Origin: Streptomyces aquilus
GTDB taxonomy: Bacteria > Actinomycetota > Actinomycetes > Streptomycetales > Streptomycetaceae
Assembly: GCF_003955715.1 (NCBI RefSeq)
Contig: NZ_CP034463.1
Span: forward strand, 5,084,001 to 5,148,000
Length of the DNA stretch: 64,000 nucleotides
Direction of reading: 5' to 3'
Position numbers and translations under genes: made by a program. Below the pieces are notes generated by a model. The model was given only the letters and a program-made list of their open reading frames with translations, searched no databases and was not told where the DNA came from. This document shows positions 22,409 to 30,976 of this stretch, piece after piece (the stretch's first letter is position 1; every line of letters starts with the position of its first letter).

Positions 22409-23299
22409 TCAGCCCAGCAGCTGGCTCTGGAGCACGACCGTCTGCTGGAACGGCACGGCGGCCGCCTCGCCCTTCCGCGACTGCACGACGAGACCGAGCA
22501 CGTCCCCGGAGACCAGGTACGCCTCCCGCACGTGCTCCGCCCCGTACGGCTTGGCCTCGCCGTACGCGTAGTGCCGTACGTTCTCCACCTCGGCCTTCTC
22601 CGGGAACGCCTCGTCGAGGTGCACCTCGGAGGCGCCCTTCAGGGCGTACTGGGGGGCGTCGTAGCCGGTGAAGTCGTTCTCCTGGAGGGAGTCGACCACC
22701 CTCGCCGTCTCGAACTGCATCAGATAGATCCGGGTGTGGGTGCCGTCGGCCGTGGTCCAGCCGCGGGCGGCCACGTGCCGCAGCCCCTGGTCGGTCAGGA
22801 GCTGGTCGATGACACCCCGGTCGTCCTTGTCCTCGTAGACCGCGAGGAAGTCCTTCTTCGCCAGCCAGCCGTCCTCGCCGTCGAGCGCCTTGTCGGCCTT
22901 GGCGCCCTCGGGCGCGGGCAGGAGCAGCTCGCGCAGGTCGGCGTAGTGGGAGTTGGCCGCGTTCGCCTGGTCGAAGGGCGCCGGGCTGCCGGAGGGCAGG
23001 GGCGGCTTGACGATCGCCGGGTACTCCCAGCGCCCGTCCGGCTCGGTCGCGAGTCCCGGTACGTCCGTCCGCTCCATCCGCGTGATCCCGTACGCCGTCC
23101 CGGCCCCGGCCGCGGCGAACACCACGACGGCAGCGGTCCAGCGCAGGACGGCGCGCAGGACGCGGCGGTCCTTCTTGACGGGCGGGACGGGCGGGACGGG
23201 CTGGGCGCCTTCCGTGACCTCGGTGACTTCGGTGACCTCGGTGACCTCCGTGACCTCCGTGATCTCCCCGATCGGCTGCGGCTGCTGTTCGGTGGTCAT
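22409..23299 (-). CDS. Membrane-anchored exported protein, third of three tandem genes
   Basis: 296 residues: a disordered N-terminus with five or six near-perfect VTE repeats (EVTEVTEVTEVTEVTE), then KKDRRVLRAVLRW, a membrane helix (about 54-76) and an extracytoplasmic domain (80-296). DGWLAKKDFLAVYEDKDD, IYLMQFETARV and the C-terminal beta segment LGLVVQSRKG resemble the first gene of the set (DGWLDLTDYAELYDKP, IHLAQFRQEQD). The ATG at 23299 overlaps the stop of the middle gene (ATGA). No domain of known function is recognised. Confidence 0.75.
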   Translation of the reverse strand: MTTEQQPQPIGEITEVTEVTEVTEVTEVTEGAQPVPPVPPVKKDRRVLRAVLRWTAAVVVFAAAGAGTAYGITRMERTDVPGLATEPDGRWEYPAIVKPPLPSGSPAPFDQANAANSHYADLRELLLPAPEGAKADKALDGEDGWLAKKDFLAVYEDKDDRGVIDQLLTDQGLRHVAARGWTTADGTHTRIYLMQFETARVVDSLQENDFTGYDAPQYALKGASEVHLDEAFPEKAEVENVRHYAYGEAKPYGAEHVREAYLVSGDVLGLVVQSRKGEAAAVPFQQTVVLQSQLLG

Positions 23300-24108
23300 A
23301 CGGCCTTCCCCGGGTCGTCGATGCGGCCGAGCTGGTCGGCGAGGAACCTCGCGATGCTCCGCTGGTCCATGGGAGCCCCTCCGGAGGCGTTGAGCTCGAC
23401 CAGCACCTCGCCCACGTACGCGGAGCAGAACATCCGGTCGATCTTGATGTCGTCGTCCTTGGGCGTCAGGAAGCACTTGGCCTCCTTGTGACCCTCGACC
23501 TTCGGCCCCTTGCGGAAGAGGTCCACGGCGTCGAAGAACTCGCTCTGCGCCGTGGCGATGTTCCGCACGGCGGCGCGGCTCTCCATCCGGGTCAGGACGA
23601 CGCCGATCACGGTCGCCTTGTCCTGGTAGTACTGGCTGTTCAGGTAGCTGCGCATGGCGACGCCCTTGATGCGCTGCCGGTCGATCTGCTTCTCCATCTG
23701 CCGCCGCTGAGTGGGCGGCAGACCCTTGATCGACTCCTTGCGGAGCGCGGTGGCCTGCTTGCCGCTGAGCTCGGCGTCCGTGCCGAACTCGGCGAGGTCG
23801 GGACCGCGGCCGAAGCCCTGCCGCGCGTACGGCACCAGCAGACCCCGCAGCCCCTTCGCCTCCTCGGCCGTGTCCGTGTCCTCGGCCGCCCTCGGGAACT
23901 GCCAGGTCGGCCGGCCCGGATCGCGGTCGGCGTCCTGGACGGTCACCACGGTGTAGCCGGAACCGCCGACGACGGCACCGAGGAGGAGCACGGAACCGGC
24001 GACGGCGGCGACCCGGCGCCGGGGCACGCGCTTCTTGGCGGGCGCGGGTTCGGGAGTGGCCTCGTCCGGCACAGGGCTCTCGAGGAGTTCGGGGTTGTCG
24101 ATGCTCAC
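23296..24108 (-). CDS. Membrane-anchored exported protein, second of three tandem genes
   Basis: 270 residues: an acidic/Pro-rich N-terminus, KKRVPRRRV, a membrane helix (about 33-55), then an outer domain. The domain has LRGLLVPYARQGFGR, a helical RRQMEKQIDRQRIKG segment and two Cys (KCFLTP, MFCSAYVG) that could form a disulfide. Its GTG overlaps the TGA of the upstream gene (GTGA), and its stop overlaps the next start. The layout matches its neighbours; sequence identity is low. Function unknown. Confidence 0.72.
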   Translation of the reverse strand: MSIDNPELLESPVPDEATPEPAPAKKRVPRRRVAAVAGSVLLLGAVVGGSGYTVVTVQDADRDPGRPTWQFPRAAEDTDTAEEAKGLRGLLVPYARQGFGRGPDLAEFGTDAELSGKQATALRKESIKGLPPTQRRQMEKQIDRQRIKGVAMRSYLNSQYYQDKATVIGVVLTRMESRAAVRNIATAQSEFFDAVDLFRKGPKVEGHKEAKCFLTPKDDDIKIDRMFCSAYVGEVLVELNASGGAPMDQRSIARFLADQLGRIDDPGKAV

Positions 24109-24908
24109 AGCCGCCCCATCTGCCGCTCGGCCAGGTCCATGATCTTCTTCTTGGGAATGGGCTTGGTGTCGTAGACCCAGATCGTCATCGCGATGTCGCC
24201 GCGCGTGGCCATCGCCTCAGCCATGTACAGCGGCAGATATCCGGGCTTCGTGTCGGGGGTGTGGTGGACGTAGGCCCAGCCGTCGCCCGTCCCGGGAATC
24301 TCCCAGCTGTCGGTGTCGGACTCCTTGTCCGCGAAGCTCTGCTCGTTCGCGGTGTAGTCGGCGGCCGTCAGGTCCTGCTCCTGGCGGAACTGGGCGAGGT
24401 GGATCTCGACGCTGTACGTCCTGCCGACCAGCCAGTTGGTGGCGGCGTCGCGGCGGAACTCGTCGTTCGCAAGGTTACCGAAGGCGTTCTTCGGCTTGTC
24501 GTAGAGCTCCGCGTAGTCGGTGAGGTCCAGCCAGCCGTCGGTGCCCACCTCGAACCGCGGCTCCCGCGCCCCCTTGGGCCGCTTCAGCAGCAGCTTGCGC
24601 AGATCGCCGTTCACCTTGACGTGCCGGTCCTGCGCGGCCGACAGCGGCTCGACCTCGCCCTTGGCCTGCTTGACGACCGGCTGCGACAGCGGCGGCAGCG
24701 CGGTGGGCTCCCGGTTCGCCTGGACGACGAACCCGGTGCAGGTGCCGGCGACGACACCGAGGACGGCGGCGACAGCGACGAGCAGCGTGGTGCGCCCGCG
24801 TCGGCGCGCCGGGCGGAGCACTTCCGGCGTATCTGACGCTTCTGGCGCTTCTGACGCTTCCGGCACCTCGTCAGGTACCGGGTTTTCCTGAACTTCGGGT
24901 ACTTCCAA
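24105..24908 (-). CDS. Membrane-anchored exported protein, first of three tandem genes
   Basis: 267 residues from TTG 24908: an acidic repeat-like N-terminus (VPEASEAPEASDTPEV), RPARRRGR, a membrane helix (about 35-58), then an outer domain with LRKLLLKRPKGAREP, VGTDGWLDLTDYAELY and IHLAQFRQEQD. I chose TTG because GGGGG lies five bases upstream and it gives an N-terminus like those of its two paralogues; ATGs at 24965 and 24944 would add a Cys/His-containing stretch absent from them. It is divergent from the DsrE-family gene across 100 bases. Confidence 0.7.
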   Translation of the reverse strand: MEVPEVQENPVPDEVPEASEAPEASDTPEVLRPARRRGRTTLLVAVAAVLGVVAGTCTGFVVQANREPTALPPLSQPVVKQAKGEVEPLSAAQDRHVKVNGDLRKLLLKRPKGAREPRFEVGTDGWLDLTDYAELYDKPKNAFGNLANDEFRRDAATNWLVGRTYSVEIHLAQFRQEQDLTAADYTANEQSFADKESDTDSWEIPGTGDGWAYVHHTPDTKPGYLPLYMAEAMATRGDIAMTIWVYDTKPIPKKKIMDLAERQMGRL

Positions 24909-25008
24909 GACGTCCCCCCACAGAACGTGAAGTGCACATTCCATATGTGCGCACAGGAGACTCATGGCCTGCGACCTGGGTTGTGGCCGCGTTGATTACG
25001 ATTCAGCC

Positions 25009-25371
25009 ATGGCGAAGAAGCTCGTGATCAAGGTGACGGCGGGGGCCGATGCCCCCGAGCGCTGCTCGCAGGCGTTCACGGTGGCGGCGGTGGCCGTGGC
25101 CAGTGGTGTCGAGGTCTCCCTCTGGCTGACCGGCGAGTCCGCGTGGTTCGCGCTGCCGGGCCGGGCCGCCGAGTTCGAGCTGCCGCACGCGGCCCCCCTC
25201 CCCGACCTGATCGAGTCGATCCTGGCCGGCGGCACGCTGACCCTGTGCACGCAGTGCGCGGCCCGCCGGGAGATCACGGAGAAGGACGTCATCGAGGGCG
25301 TACGGATCGCGGGCGCGCAGGTGTTCGTCCAGGAGGCCCTGGGCGACGAGACGCAGGCGCTCGTCTACTAG
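25009..25371 (+). CDS. DsrE-family small protein
   Basis: 120 residues with a DsrE/DsrF-like alpha/beta fold: KKLVIKVTAGADAPERCSQAF, VSLWLTGESAWFALPG, LPDLIESILAGGTLTLCTQC and GVRIAGAQVFVQEAL. The CTQC pair in the position of the sulfur-carrying Cys suggests persulfide chemistry, in keeping with the sulfurtransferase genes 1-2 kb away. The ATG at 25009 gives MAKKLVIKV. Its 3' end overlaps the VOC gene stop on the opposite strand by four bases. Confidence 0.8.
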   Translation: MAKKLVIKVTAGADAPERCSQAFTVAAVAVASGVEVSLWLTGESAWFALPGRAAEFELPHAAPLPDLIESILAGGTLTLCTQCAARREITEKDVIEGVRIAGAQVFVQEALGDETQALVY

Positions 25372-25745
25372 GACTCGGGCGTCCACAGGCAGAACGGATG
25401 TCCCGCAGGGTCGAAGAGCACCCGTACGTCGTCCTGCGGCTGGTACTCGGCGAGCCGCGCCCCCTCGGCCAGCGCCCGCGCGGTCTCGGCCGCCAGGTCG
25501 TCGACCTCGATGTCGAGGTGCAGCATCATCTGCTGCTCGCCGGGCTCGCGGTCGGGCCAGAGCGGCGGCACGTACGCGGGCTCGGTCTGGAAGGCGAGCC
25601 CCACGCCTCCCCCGGGCGGCCCGATGAGCACCCAGTCGGGTTCCTCCTCGCGCACCACGAATCCGAGCAGGCGCTGATAGAAGGCGGCGAGCTGACGGGC
25701 GTCCGGTGCGTCGAGTACGACGGACGACAACCTCATGGGCGACAT
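25368..25745 (-). CDS. VOC/glyoxalase-superfamily protein
   Basis: 125 residues with one pair of beta-alpha-beta-beta-beta modules: SSVVLDAPDARQLAAFYQRLLGF, then MLHLDIEVDDL and VLFDPAGHPFCLW. The metal-ligand His/Glu pattern of true glyoxalases is only partly present, so it may be a binding protein rather than an enzyme; substrate unknown. It is ten bases downstream of the DUF3099 gene and probably in the same transcript. Confidence 0.82.
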   Translation of the reverse strand: MSPMRLSSVVLDAPDARQLAAFYQRLLGFVVREEEPDWVLIGPPGGGVGLAFQTEPAYVPPLWPDREPGEQQMMLHLDIEVDDLAAETARALAEGARLAEYQPQDDVRVLFDPAGHPFCLWTPES

Positions 25746-25755
25746 GGGCCCCCTC

Positions 25756-26016
25756 CTACTGCCGCCGCTTCTTCCCGTCCAGCTCGTCCCACCACTCGTC
25801 GGACTTGGGATCGCCGGAGGGGTCGTCCCACCACCGGTCGTCGGGCCCGCGCCGGTTGGCCACCATCGCGGCGACGGGCGGGATCAGCATGGCGACCACG
25901 CACATCCCGACCGCGACCGGGATCGACCACAGCCGCACGACACCCCACGCCAGGACGAAGAGCCCGACGCAGGTGCCCATCATGGCGAAATAGACGTGCC
26001 GTCGACGCGCCAGCAT
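25756..26016 (-). CDS. DUF3099 small membrane protein
   Basis: 86 residues: MLARRRHVYF, two membrane helices (about 8-28 and 32-52) and a charged Trp/Asp-rich cytoplasmic tail (DDRWWDDPSGDPKSDEWW). This is the actinobacterial DUF3099 pattern; function unknown. I chose the ATG at 26016 because an upstream extension would run into the terminator hairpin. Confidence 0.8.
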   Translation of the reverse strand: MLARRRHVYFAMMGTCVGLFVLAWGVVRLWSIPVAVGMCVVAMLIPPVAAMVANRRGPDDRWWDDPSGDPKSDEWWDELDGKKRRQ

Positions 26017-26042
26017 GTGTCCAGGGTAGGCCTGGACAGGGC

Positions 26043-26076
26043 GAAGGGGCTGTACCTGGAGAGGTACAGCCCCTTC
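26043..26076 (-). terminator. Strong hairpin terminator after sseC
   Basis: GAAGGGGCTGTACCT and AGGTACAGCCCCTTC form a perfect 15-bp stem with loop GGAG, 17 bases past the stop of the DUF1416 gene. It probably separates the sulfur-transfer genes from the DUF3099 gene. Confidence 0.85.
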
Positions 26077-26092
26077 GTGCGACACAGGTCCG

Positions 26093-26380
26093 TCAGACGG
26101 CGATCGCTACCTCGGCGAGGCCACCCTGCTGGGCGACGACGGTACGGTCGGCGGTGCCGCCCGGCACCAGCGCGCGGACGGTCCAGGTGCCCTCGGCCGC
26201 GTAGAAGCGGAACTGGCCCGTCGCGGAGGTCGGGACCTCGGCGGTGAACTCGCCGGTCGAGTCCAGGAGGCGGACGTAGCCCACCACAGGCTCGCCGTCA
26301 CGCGTCACCTGGCCCTGGATGGTGGTCTCACCGGGCTTGATCGTCGAGGCGTCGGGGCCGCCGGCCTTCGCTCCACACAT
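26093..26380 (-). CDS. sseC: SseC-like DUF1416 protein
   Basis: 95 residues: MCGAKAGGP start with a conserved Cys, then an Ig/transthyretin-like beta sandwich (TIQGQVTRDGEPVVGYVRLLD, FRFYAAEGTWTVRALVPGG). In mycobacteria and streptomycetes this DUF1416 gene directly follows the thiosulfate sulfurtransferase gene; the role is unknown but sulfur-linked by context. The ATG at 26380 gives the usual MCGA N-terminus. It is 67 bases from sseA. Confidence 0.85.
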   Translation of the reverse strand: MCGAKAGGPDASTIKPGETTIQGQVTRDGEPVVGYVRLLDSTGEFTAEVPTSATGQFRFYAAEGTWTVRALVPGGTADRTVVAQQGGLAEVAIAV

Positions 26381-26447
26381 GTCTTTCTCCAGATTCAGAG
26401 GGGTCTGACCGGAAGGAAGGCCGGTCGGGGGTGGGACTGGGGTCTGC

Positions 26448-27287
26448 TTACTTGTTGGCGCCGAGCTCGATCGGGACGCCGACGAGGCTGCCGTACTCGG
26501 TCCAGGAGCCGTCGTAGTTCTTGACGTTCTCGACACCGAGCAGCTCGTGCAGGACGAACCAGGTCAGCGCGGAGCGCTCACCGATACGGCAGTAGGCGAT
26601 GGTGTCCTTGGCCAGGTCGACCTGCTCCTCGGCGTAGAGCTCCTTGAGCTCCTCGTCCGACTTGAAGGTGCCGTCGTCGTTGGCGTTCTTGGACCACGGG
26701 ATGTTGCGGGCGGACGGGACGTGGCCCGGACGCTGCGACTGCTCCTGCGGCAGGTGGGCCGGGGCGAGCAGCTTGCCGGAGAACTCGTCGGGCGAGCGCA
26801 CGTCGACCAGGTTCTGCGAGCCGATCGCGGCGACGACGTCGTCGCGGAAGGCGCGGATGGAGGTGTCCTGGGCCTTGGCCTTGTACTCGGTCGTCGGGCG
26901 CTCGGGCACCTCCTCGACCAGCTCGCGGGCGTCGAGCTCCCACTTCTTGCGGCCGCCGTCGAGGAGCTTGACGCTCTCGTGGCCGTAGAGCTTGAAGTAC
27001 CAGTAGGCGTAGGAGGCGAACCAGTTGTTGTTGCCGCCGTAGAGGATCACCAGTGTGTCGTTGGCGATGCCCTTCGCCGACAGGAGCTTCTCGAAGCCCT
27101 CCTGGTCGATGAAGTCACGGCGGACCGGGTCCTGAAGGTCCTTCGTCCAGTCGATGCGGATCGCGTTGCGGATGTGGTTCTTCTCGTAGGCGGACGTGTC
27201 TTCGTCCACCTCCACGATCGCGATGTTCGGGTTGTCGAGGTTGGCCTCGACCCAGTCGGCGTCGACCAGGACGTCGCTGCGGCTCAT
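26448..27287 (-). CDS. sseA: Thiosulfate sulfurtransferase (rhodanese, SseA/CysA type)
   Basis: 279 residues with two rhodanese domains. The catalytic Cys is Cys233 in AYCRIGERSALTWF; the N-terminal domain lacks a Cys and has the conserved LYGGNNNWFASYAYWYFKLYG. NLVDVRSPDEFSGK opens the second domain. The enzyme transfers sulfane sulfur from thiosulfate to cyanide or thiols. It is transcribed with sseC, behind a short leader peptide whose reading frame ends 128 bases upstream of the start. Confidence 0.92.
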   Translation of the reverse strand: MSRSDVLVDADWVEANLDNPNIAIVEVDEDTSAYEKNHIRNAIRIDWTKDLQDPVRRDFIDQEGFEKLLSAKGIANDTLVILYGGNNNWFASYAYWYFKLYGHESVKLLDGGRKKWELDARELVEEVPERPTTEYKAKAQDTSIRAFRDDVVAAIGSQNLVDVRSPDEFSGKLLAPAHLPQEQSQRPGHVPSARNIPWSKNANDDGTFKSDEELKELYAEEQVDLAKDTIAYCRIGERSALTWFVLHELLGVENVKNYDGSWTEYGSLVGVPIELGANK

Positions 27288-27414
27288 GCTCTTTCTCCTC
27301 CGGGGCAGTTACGGCGGGGCATACGACTGTGCGGGTGCGCGGGCCGACGGGGCCGCGGCGCACGGGTGCCCAAGGTCAGGGCGGGGGGATGCGGACGGCG
27401 CTCGGCGCTTCCGC

Positions 27415-27495
27415 TCAGAAAGTGCGACAGAGCATGGCGGCAACGCGGCACAGGTCGACTGCCCGCCGCTTTGTGAGATCCGCCTGTCGCTTCAT
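27415..27495 (-). CDS. 26-residue leader peptide of the sulfur-transfer operon
   Basis: ATG 27495 opens a short frame encoding MKRQADLTKRRAVDLCRVAA, then MLCRTF and TGA. This fits the Streptomyces group of putative sulfur-metabolism leader peptides with the core LT-x-RR-x-VDL-x-RV and a C-terminal LCR. Such peptides precede cysteine and sulfate genes and are thought to sense cysteine by ribosome stalling. Two Cys codons (positions 16 and 23) fit that idea. The gap to the sseA start (27288-27414) would hold the alternative RNA structures. Confidence 0.75.
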   Translation of the reverse strand: MKRQADLTKRRAVDLCRVAAMLCRTF

Positions 27496-27692
27496 GCCGT
27501 CGATCGTAGGGACGGACTACCGGCCATGTCACCGGTGTGTCGTATTTTGAGACGCGATCGTCCGCGATGTGGGAAAGGATCAGCGTCCGGGCCGTGTTCG
27601 CACGGGTTCCGGACGCCGGCGGCCGTCACCACCCGATATCCACGGACGACCCGTCTCGCCCCTCGGACACTCGCTGTCCGCCGAACGCGGTC

Positions 27693-28421
27693 CTACCCGG
27701 CCAGCTCGACGTTCGAACCCTTCACCGTGACCTCCACACCGTCCTGCGCGGCCTCGACCTTGTCGAGCTGGATGCCGCCGGGCAGGTCGTCGATCTTCTG
27801 CTCGAAGTCGGTGATCGACCGCACCTTGCCCTCGGCGACCTCGACGACCAGGTTCGGCAGGTTGTCGGCGTGCACCTTCACGGTGTCGCCGTCGACGGTG
27901 ACCGTGCTGAGCACGGGGTAGGTCTGCGACCGGCCCAGGGCGGTGACCTTGACGTTCACCTTGATCTTCCCGTTGCCCCCGTCGGAGAGCCCGACGACCT
28001 CGGCGGTCACGCCGGGGAAGATCTCCGTCGGCTCGGACTGGGCGGCCTTGAGCAGCTCGTCGTAGGAGATGGACGCCGTACCACTGGCCGTGGCGGCAGT
28101 GGCGGAGCTGTAGTCGCCCGAGAACGAGACACCCTTGAAGTTGGCCGTGATGTCGTCGATACGGATCTTCTCGCCCGCCGCCCCGGCAGCGGCCTCGTAG
28201 TCCTTGATCCCCACCTCGGCGTCGTCCAGCTCCCCGGACGCCACCTGGGTCAGAAACGGAAAGCCCTTGATCGACACATCGGGAGTACTGGCAAGGTTCT
28301 CGCTGCTCTTCAGCTTGTCGGCGACCTCCCCCTCGGCGAAGTGCACGGCAACCCGGTCGGCGATGACGAAGAGCCCGCCCAGCACGACAACAACAATCAG
28401 CAGTATTCGCAGTGCGCGCAT
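27693..28421 (-). CDS. DUF2993 secreted lipid-transfer-like protein
   Basis: 242 residues: an N-terminal membrane/signal segment (LRILLIVVVVLGGLFVIAD) and a DUF2993 domain (LmeA-like) with FPFLTQVASGELDDAEV, VGLSDGGNGKIKV and VKGSNVELAG. The mycobacterial relative LmeA aids lipomannan elongation in the periplasm; the tubular lipid-binding fold is expected. I chose the ATG at 28421 (MRALRILL). It is transcribed alone; the sulfur-transfer unit follows on the same strand. Confidence 0.82.
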   Translation of the reverse strand: MRALRILLIVVVVLGGLFVIADRVAVHFAEGEVADKLKSSENLASTPDVSIKGFPFLTQVASGELDDAEVGIKDYEAAAGAAGEKIRIDDITANFKGVSFSGDYSSATAATASGTASISYDELLKAAQSEPTEIFPGVTAEVVGLSDGGNGKIKVNVKVTALGRSQTYPVLSTVTVDGDTVKVHADNLPNLVVEVAEGKVRSITDFEQKIDDLPGGIQLDKVEAAQDGVEVTVKGSNVELAG

Positions 28422-28503
28422 TCTTTGGTGTTCCCCCACCTCGGCGGTCTACGTCCCTTGCCACCGTAGCGCCGCGACCAAGACACCCCGGGGAATTGTT
28501 GAT

Positions 28504-28518
28504 CACCTGTGACAGGTG
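28504..28518. promoter_or_regulatory. Short palindrome CACCTGT-G-ACAGGTG
   Basis: A perfect 7-bp inverted repeat about a central G, 83 bases upstream of the DUF2993 start and 22 bases past the stop of the preceding membrane protein gene. It could be an operator for the former or part of the end of the latter. Confidence 0.4.
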
Positions 28519-28539
28519 CCCCCACGGACCGTCAGCGCA

Positions 28540-29673
28540 CTACCCGAGCGCCCGCCCCAGCACGTACACAGCCGGAGCAGCAGCGGCCAGCGGCAGCGCG
28601 ACCCCCGCCGTGAAGTGCACGAACCGCGAGGGATAGTCGTAGCTGGCCACCCGGTGTCCGATCAGCGCGCACACCCCCGCACCAGCCCCGAGCAGCGCAC
28701 CCTCCGCGCCCAGCCCGGTCATCCCGCCCACGGCGATACCGGCACCCGCCGCGGCCAGCAGCGACACGACCACCGACGCGGGCGTCGGCAACGGCAACGC
28801 CCGCGCCAGCACCGCCACCGCGACCGACACCGCGCCCACCGACACCGCGTCCGCCGACGCCGCGAGGTACCCCGCCGCGACGATCGCCAGCGCCGACGAG
28901 GTGACGGTCGCCATCAGGCCGTACATCCGCTCGTCGGGGTCGGCGTGCGAGCGCAGTTGCAGCACCAGGCACAGCAGCACCCACACGCCCAGCGTGCCGA
29001 GGATCGCCGACGGCGACCGGTCCGCGGCCAGCAGCGCGACGTCCGCGACGACCGCCCCGAGGAACGCCAGCGCGATGCCCTGCCGGGCGGGCCACATGCC
29101 GTTCAGCCGGAACCAGCCGGCGGCGGTGACGGCCTGGAGAAGAACGAGCGGCACGAGCAGCGCGTACGACCCGACGGCCGCCGCACCCGCCAGCAGCAGT
29201 CCCAGCACCGCCGTGAGCGCGGCGGGCTGCATCCCGGGCTCGATGATCGGCGAACGCCCTTCGAGCCGGGCGCGCTGGGCGTCGGTCACCCGGGCGTTGC
29301 CGCCGAGGGTGGCGGGACCGTAGTCACCGGAAGAGGAAGGGGCCGCGACCGGTTCCGGAGCCGGAGCGGGCTCCTGATACCCCGGCGCCTGGTACACCGG
29401 CTCCTGATACCCGGGCGCCTGGTACGCCGGCGGCTCGTAGCCCTGCGGGGCCTCGTACCCCTGCGGCGGCAGATACGCCGTGTCCGCCGCGGCGGGCGCC
29501 GCGGGGGCGACCGGCGACTGCATCTGCGTCTCCCAGGTCTGCCCCTGCCACTGCTGGGTGTACTGCTGAGCGGCGTGCTGATCGTCGTAGGCCTGCTGCC
29601 AGTAGGGGTCGTACCCCTGCTGTCCCTGCTGGCCCTGCTGGCCCTCGTACGGCTCGTACGGCTGGTTCGTCAT
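28540..29673 (-). CDS. Polytopic membrane protein with Gln/Tyr/Pro-rich N-terminus
   Basis: 377 residues. The first ~120 are low-complexity and disordered, with QQGQQGQQG and the repeats GYQEPVYQAPGYQEP. Residues ~150-377 contain about eight to nine hydrophobic helices. No catalytic motif is recognised. It starts three bases after the MoaD-like gene's stop, so the two are co-transcribed. The Tyr-rich tail could be a protein-interaction platform; function unknown. Confidence 0.75.
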   Translation of the reverse strand: MTNQPYEPYEGQQGQQGQQGYDPYWQQAYDDQHAAQQYTQQWQGQTWETQMQSPVAPAAPAAADTAYLPPQGYEAPQGYEPPAYQAPGYQEPVYQAPGYQEPAPAPEPVAAPSSSGDYGPATLGGNARVTDAQRARLEGRSPIIEPGMQPAALTAVLGLLLAGAAAVGSYALLVPLVLLQAVTAAGWFRLNGMWPARQGIALAFLGAVVADVALLAADRSPSAILGTLGVWVLLCLVLQLRSHADPDERMYGLMATVTSSALAIVAAGYLAASADAVSVGAVSVAVAVLARALPLPTPASVVVSLLAAAGAGIAVGGMTGLGAEGALLGAGAGVCALIGHRVASYDYPSRFVHFTAGVALPLAAAAPAVYVLGRALG

Positions 29674-29676
29674 CGC

Positions 29677-29931
29677 TCACCCTCCTGCGAACGGCGGGAG
29701 CACCTCGACCGTGCCGCCGTCGGCCAGCCGTACCGTCTCATGTCCGCGGGTGCCCACGGGGTCACCGTCGATGAGGAACGAGCATCGTTGCAGCACGCGC
29801 GTGAGTTCACCGGGGTGTCGCTCGCGCACCGCGTCCAGCGCCTCGGCGAGGGTGTCGGCGTCGTACGCCTCCTCGGCGACCCCGGCCGCGGCCTTCGCGG
29901 CGGCCCAGTAGCGCACCGTGACCTTTGGCAT
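29677..29931 (-). CDS. MoaD/ThiS-family sulfur-carrier protein
   Basis: 84 residues of ubiquitin-like fold: PKVTVRYWAAAKAAAGVAEE, the conserved LIDGDPVG turn, and the C-terminus VEVLPPFAGG. The terminal Gly-Gly is the thiocarboxylate site of MoaD-type carriers, used in molybdopterin synthesis or related sulfur donation. No MoaE or ThiF gene is near. The start is ATG 29931. Confidence 0.88.
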   Translation of the reverse strand: MPKVTVRYWAAAKAAAGVAEEAYDADTLAEALDAVRERHPGELTRVLQRCSFLIDGDPVGTRGHETVRLADGGTVEVLPPFAGG

Positions 29932-29976
29932 CTGCTTCCGCTGCTTCCTCACTCGACCGTGTTGAACACCGTCAGG

Positions 29977-30849
29977 CTAGCTGTCCCGTGAGACGGCCCA
30001 GTCCCCGATGCGCCGCAGCAGCTCGTCCGGGGCCGCGTTCTCGGCATGGCCCATGCCGTGCTCCAGCCAGAGTTCGGCGTGGCCGGGGGCGGCGTCGGCG
30101 AGCATGCGGGGGTGGTCGAGGGGGAAGTAGCCGTCGCGGTCGCCGTGCACGATGAGGAGCGGGGTCGGCGCGATCCTCGGCACGGCCTCCACGGGAGACA
30201 GCGGGACCGGGTCCCACTCCTTGTGGTGGATGCGGGTACGGAATCCGTAGCGGCCCACCAGCCGTCCCGCGGGCCGCGTTACCAGCCAGTGGAGCTTCCG
30301 CATAGGTGCCGTACCCCGGTAGTACCACCGGGCCGGTGCACTCACCGAAACCACCGCGTCCGAGTGCGCATCCGTGCGCCCCTCGCGCCCCGGCTCGTCC
30401 GCCCGGAACAGCGCCGCGTGCCGCAGCACCACGGAACCGCCCATCGAGAACCCCACCGTCACCACGCGCGCGTGCCCGAGCGAGCGCGCCCACCCCACCG
30501 CGGCGGCCAGATCGAGCACCTCGCGGTCCCCCACGGTCGAGGCCCCGCCGGAGGCCCCGTGGCCGCGGAAGGAGAACGTGACCACGCCGCCGTACTGCGT
30601 GAACGTCTCCGCCACCCGGCGAACATGAGGACGATCCGCGTCGCCGGTGAAACCGTGCGCGATGACGAACACGGGAGAACGGGAAGGTGACGGGGAGGCG
30701 TCGTATACGGAGGCCGGCGGATCGTATACGGAATCGATCGTCACCCCGTCGACAGTGTGCAGAAACGTCCGTATAGGTGTGCCTCTGTTCGTCTCAGAGT
30801 GCGGAATTGCGGTGGATCGCGCCACACGACCTGCCGGATCAATGTGCAT
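29977..30849 (-). CDS. Alpha/beta hydrolase
   Basis: 290 residues. The catalytic triad is visible: nucleophile Ser in GFSMGGS (about 150), Asp in [10 protein letters not shown] and His in HGMGHAEN. The oxyanion region is [13 protein letters not shown]. It resembles serine aminopeptidase/lysophospholipase-type S33 proteins; substrate unknown. The 5' coding part has an imperfect [13 protein letters not shown] repeat, reflected in DNA as two CGTATACGGA units. ATG 30849 is divergent from glnR across 127 bases. Confidence 0.82.
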   Translation of the reverse strand: MHIDPAGRVARSTAIPHSETNRGTPIRTFLHTVDGVTIDSVYDPPASVYDASPSPSRSPVFVIAHGFTGDADRPHVRRVAETFTQYGGVVTFSFRGHGASGGASTVGDREVLDLAAAVGWARSLGHARVVTVGFSMGGSVVLRHAALFRADEPGREGRTDAHSDAVVSVSAPARWYYRGTAPMRKLHWLVTRPAGRLVGRYGFRTRIHHKEWDPVPLSPVEAVPRIAPTPLLIVHGDRDGYFPLDHPRMLADAAPGHAELWLEHGMGHAENAAPDELLRRIGDWAVSRDS

Positions 30850-30906
30850 GTGGGCTATTCTCCTGAACAGAGGACTCGGGCAATGCAGCCCCCGGGTCCT
30901 TTTGTG

Positions 30907-30936
30907 CTTTCGGATCGTCTGTATACGAAAGATCCG
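30907..30936. promoter_or_regulatory. Interlaced palindromes in the glnR promoter region
   Basis: CTTTCG-N13-CGAAAG (30907-30931) interlocks with CGGATC-N14-GATCCG (30911-30936), 41 bases before the glnR start. The area is AT-richer than average, as expected of a promoter. No clear GTnAC-N6-GAAAC GlnR box is seen here. Confidence 0.4.
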
Positions 30937-30976
30937 AGAGCGAAAACCTCGCCGGGACCGAGGAGGAACCAGCCGT

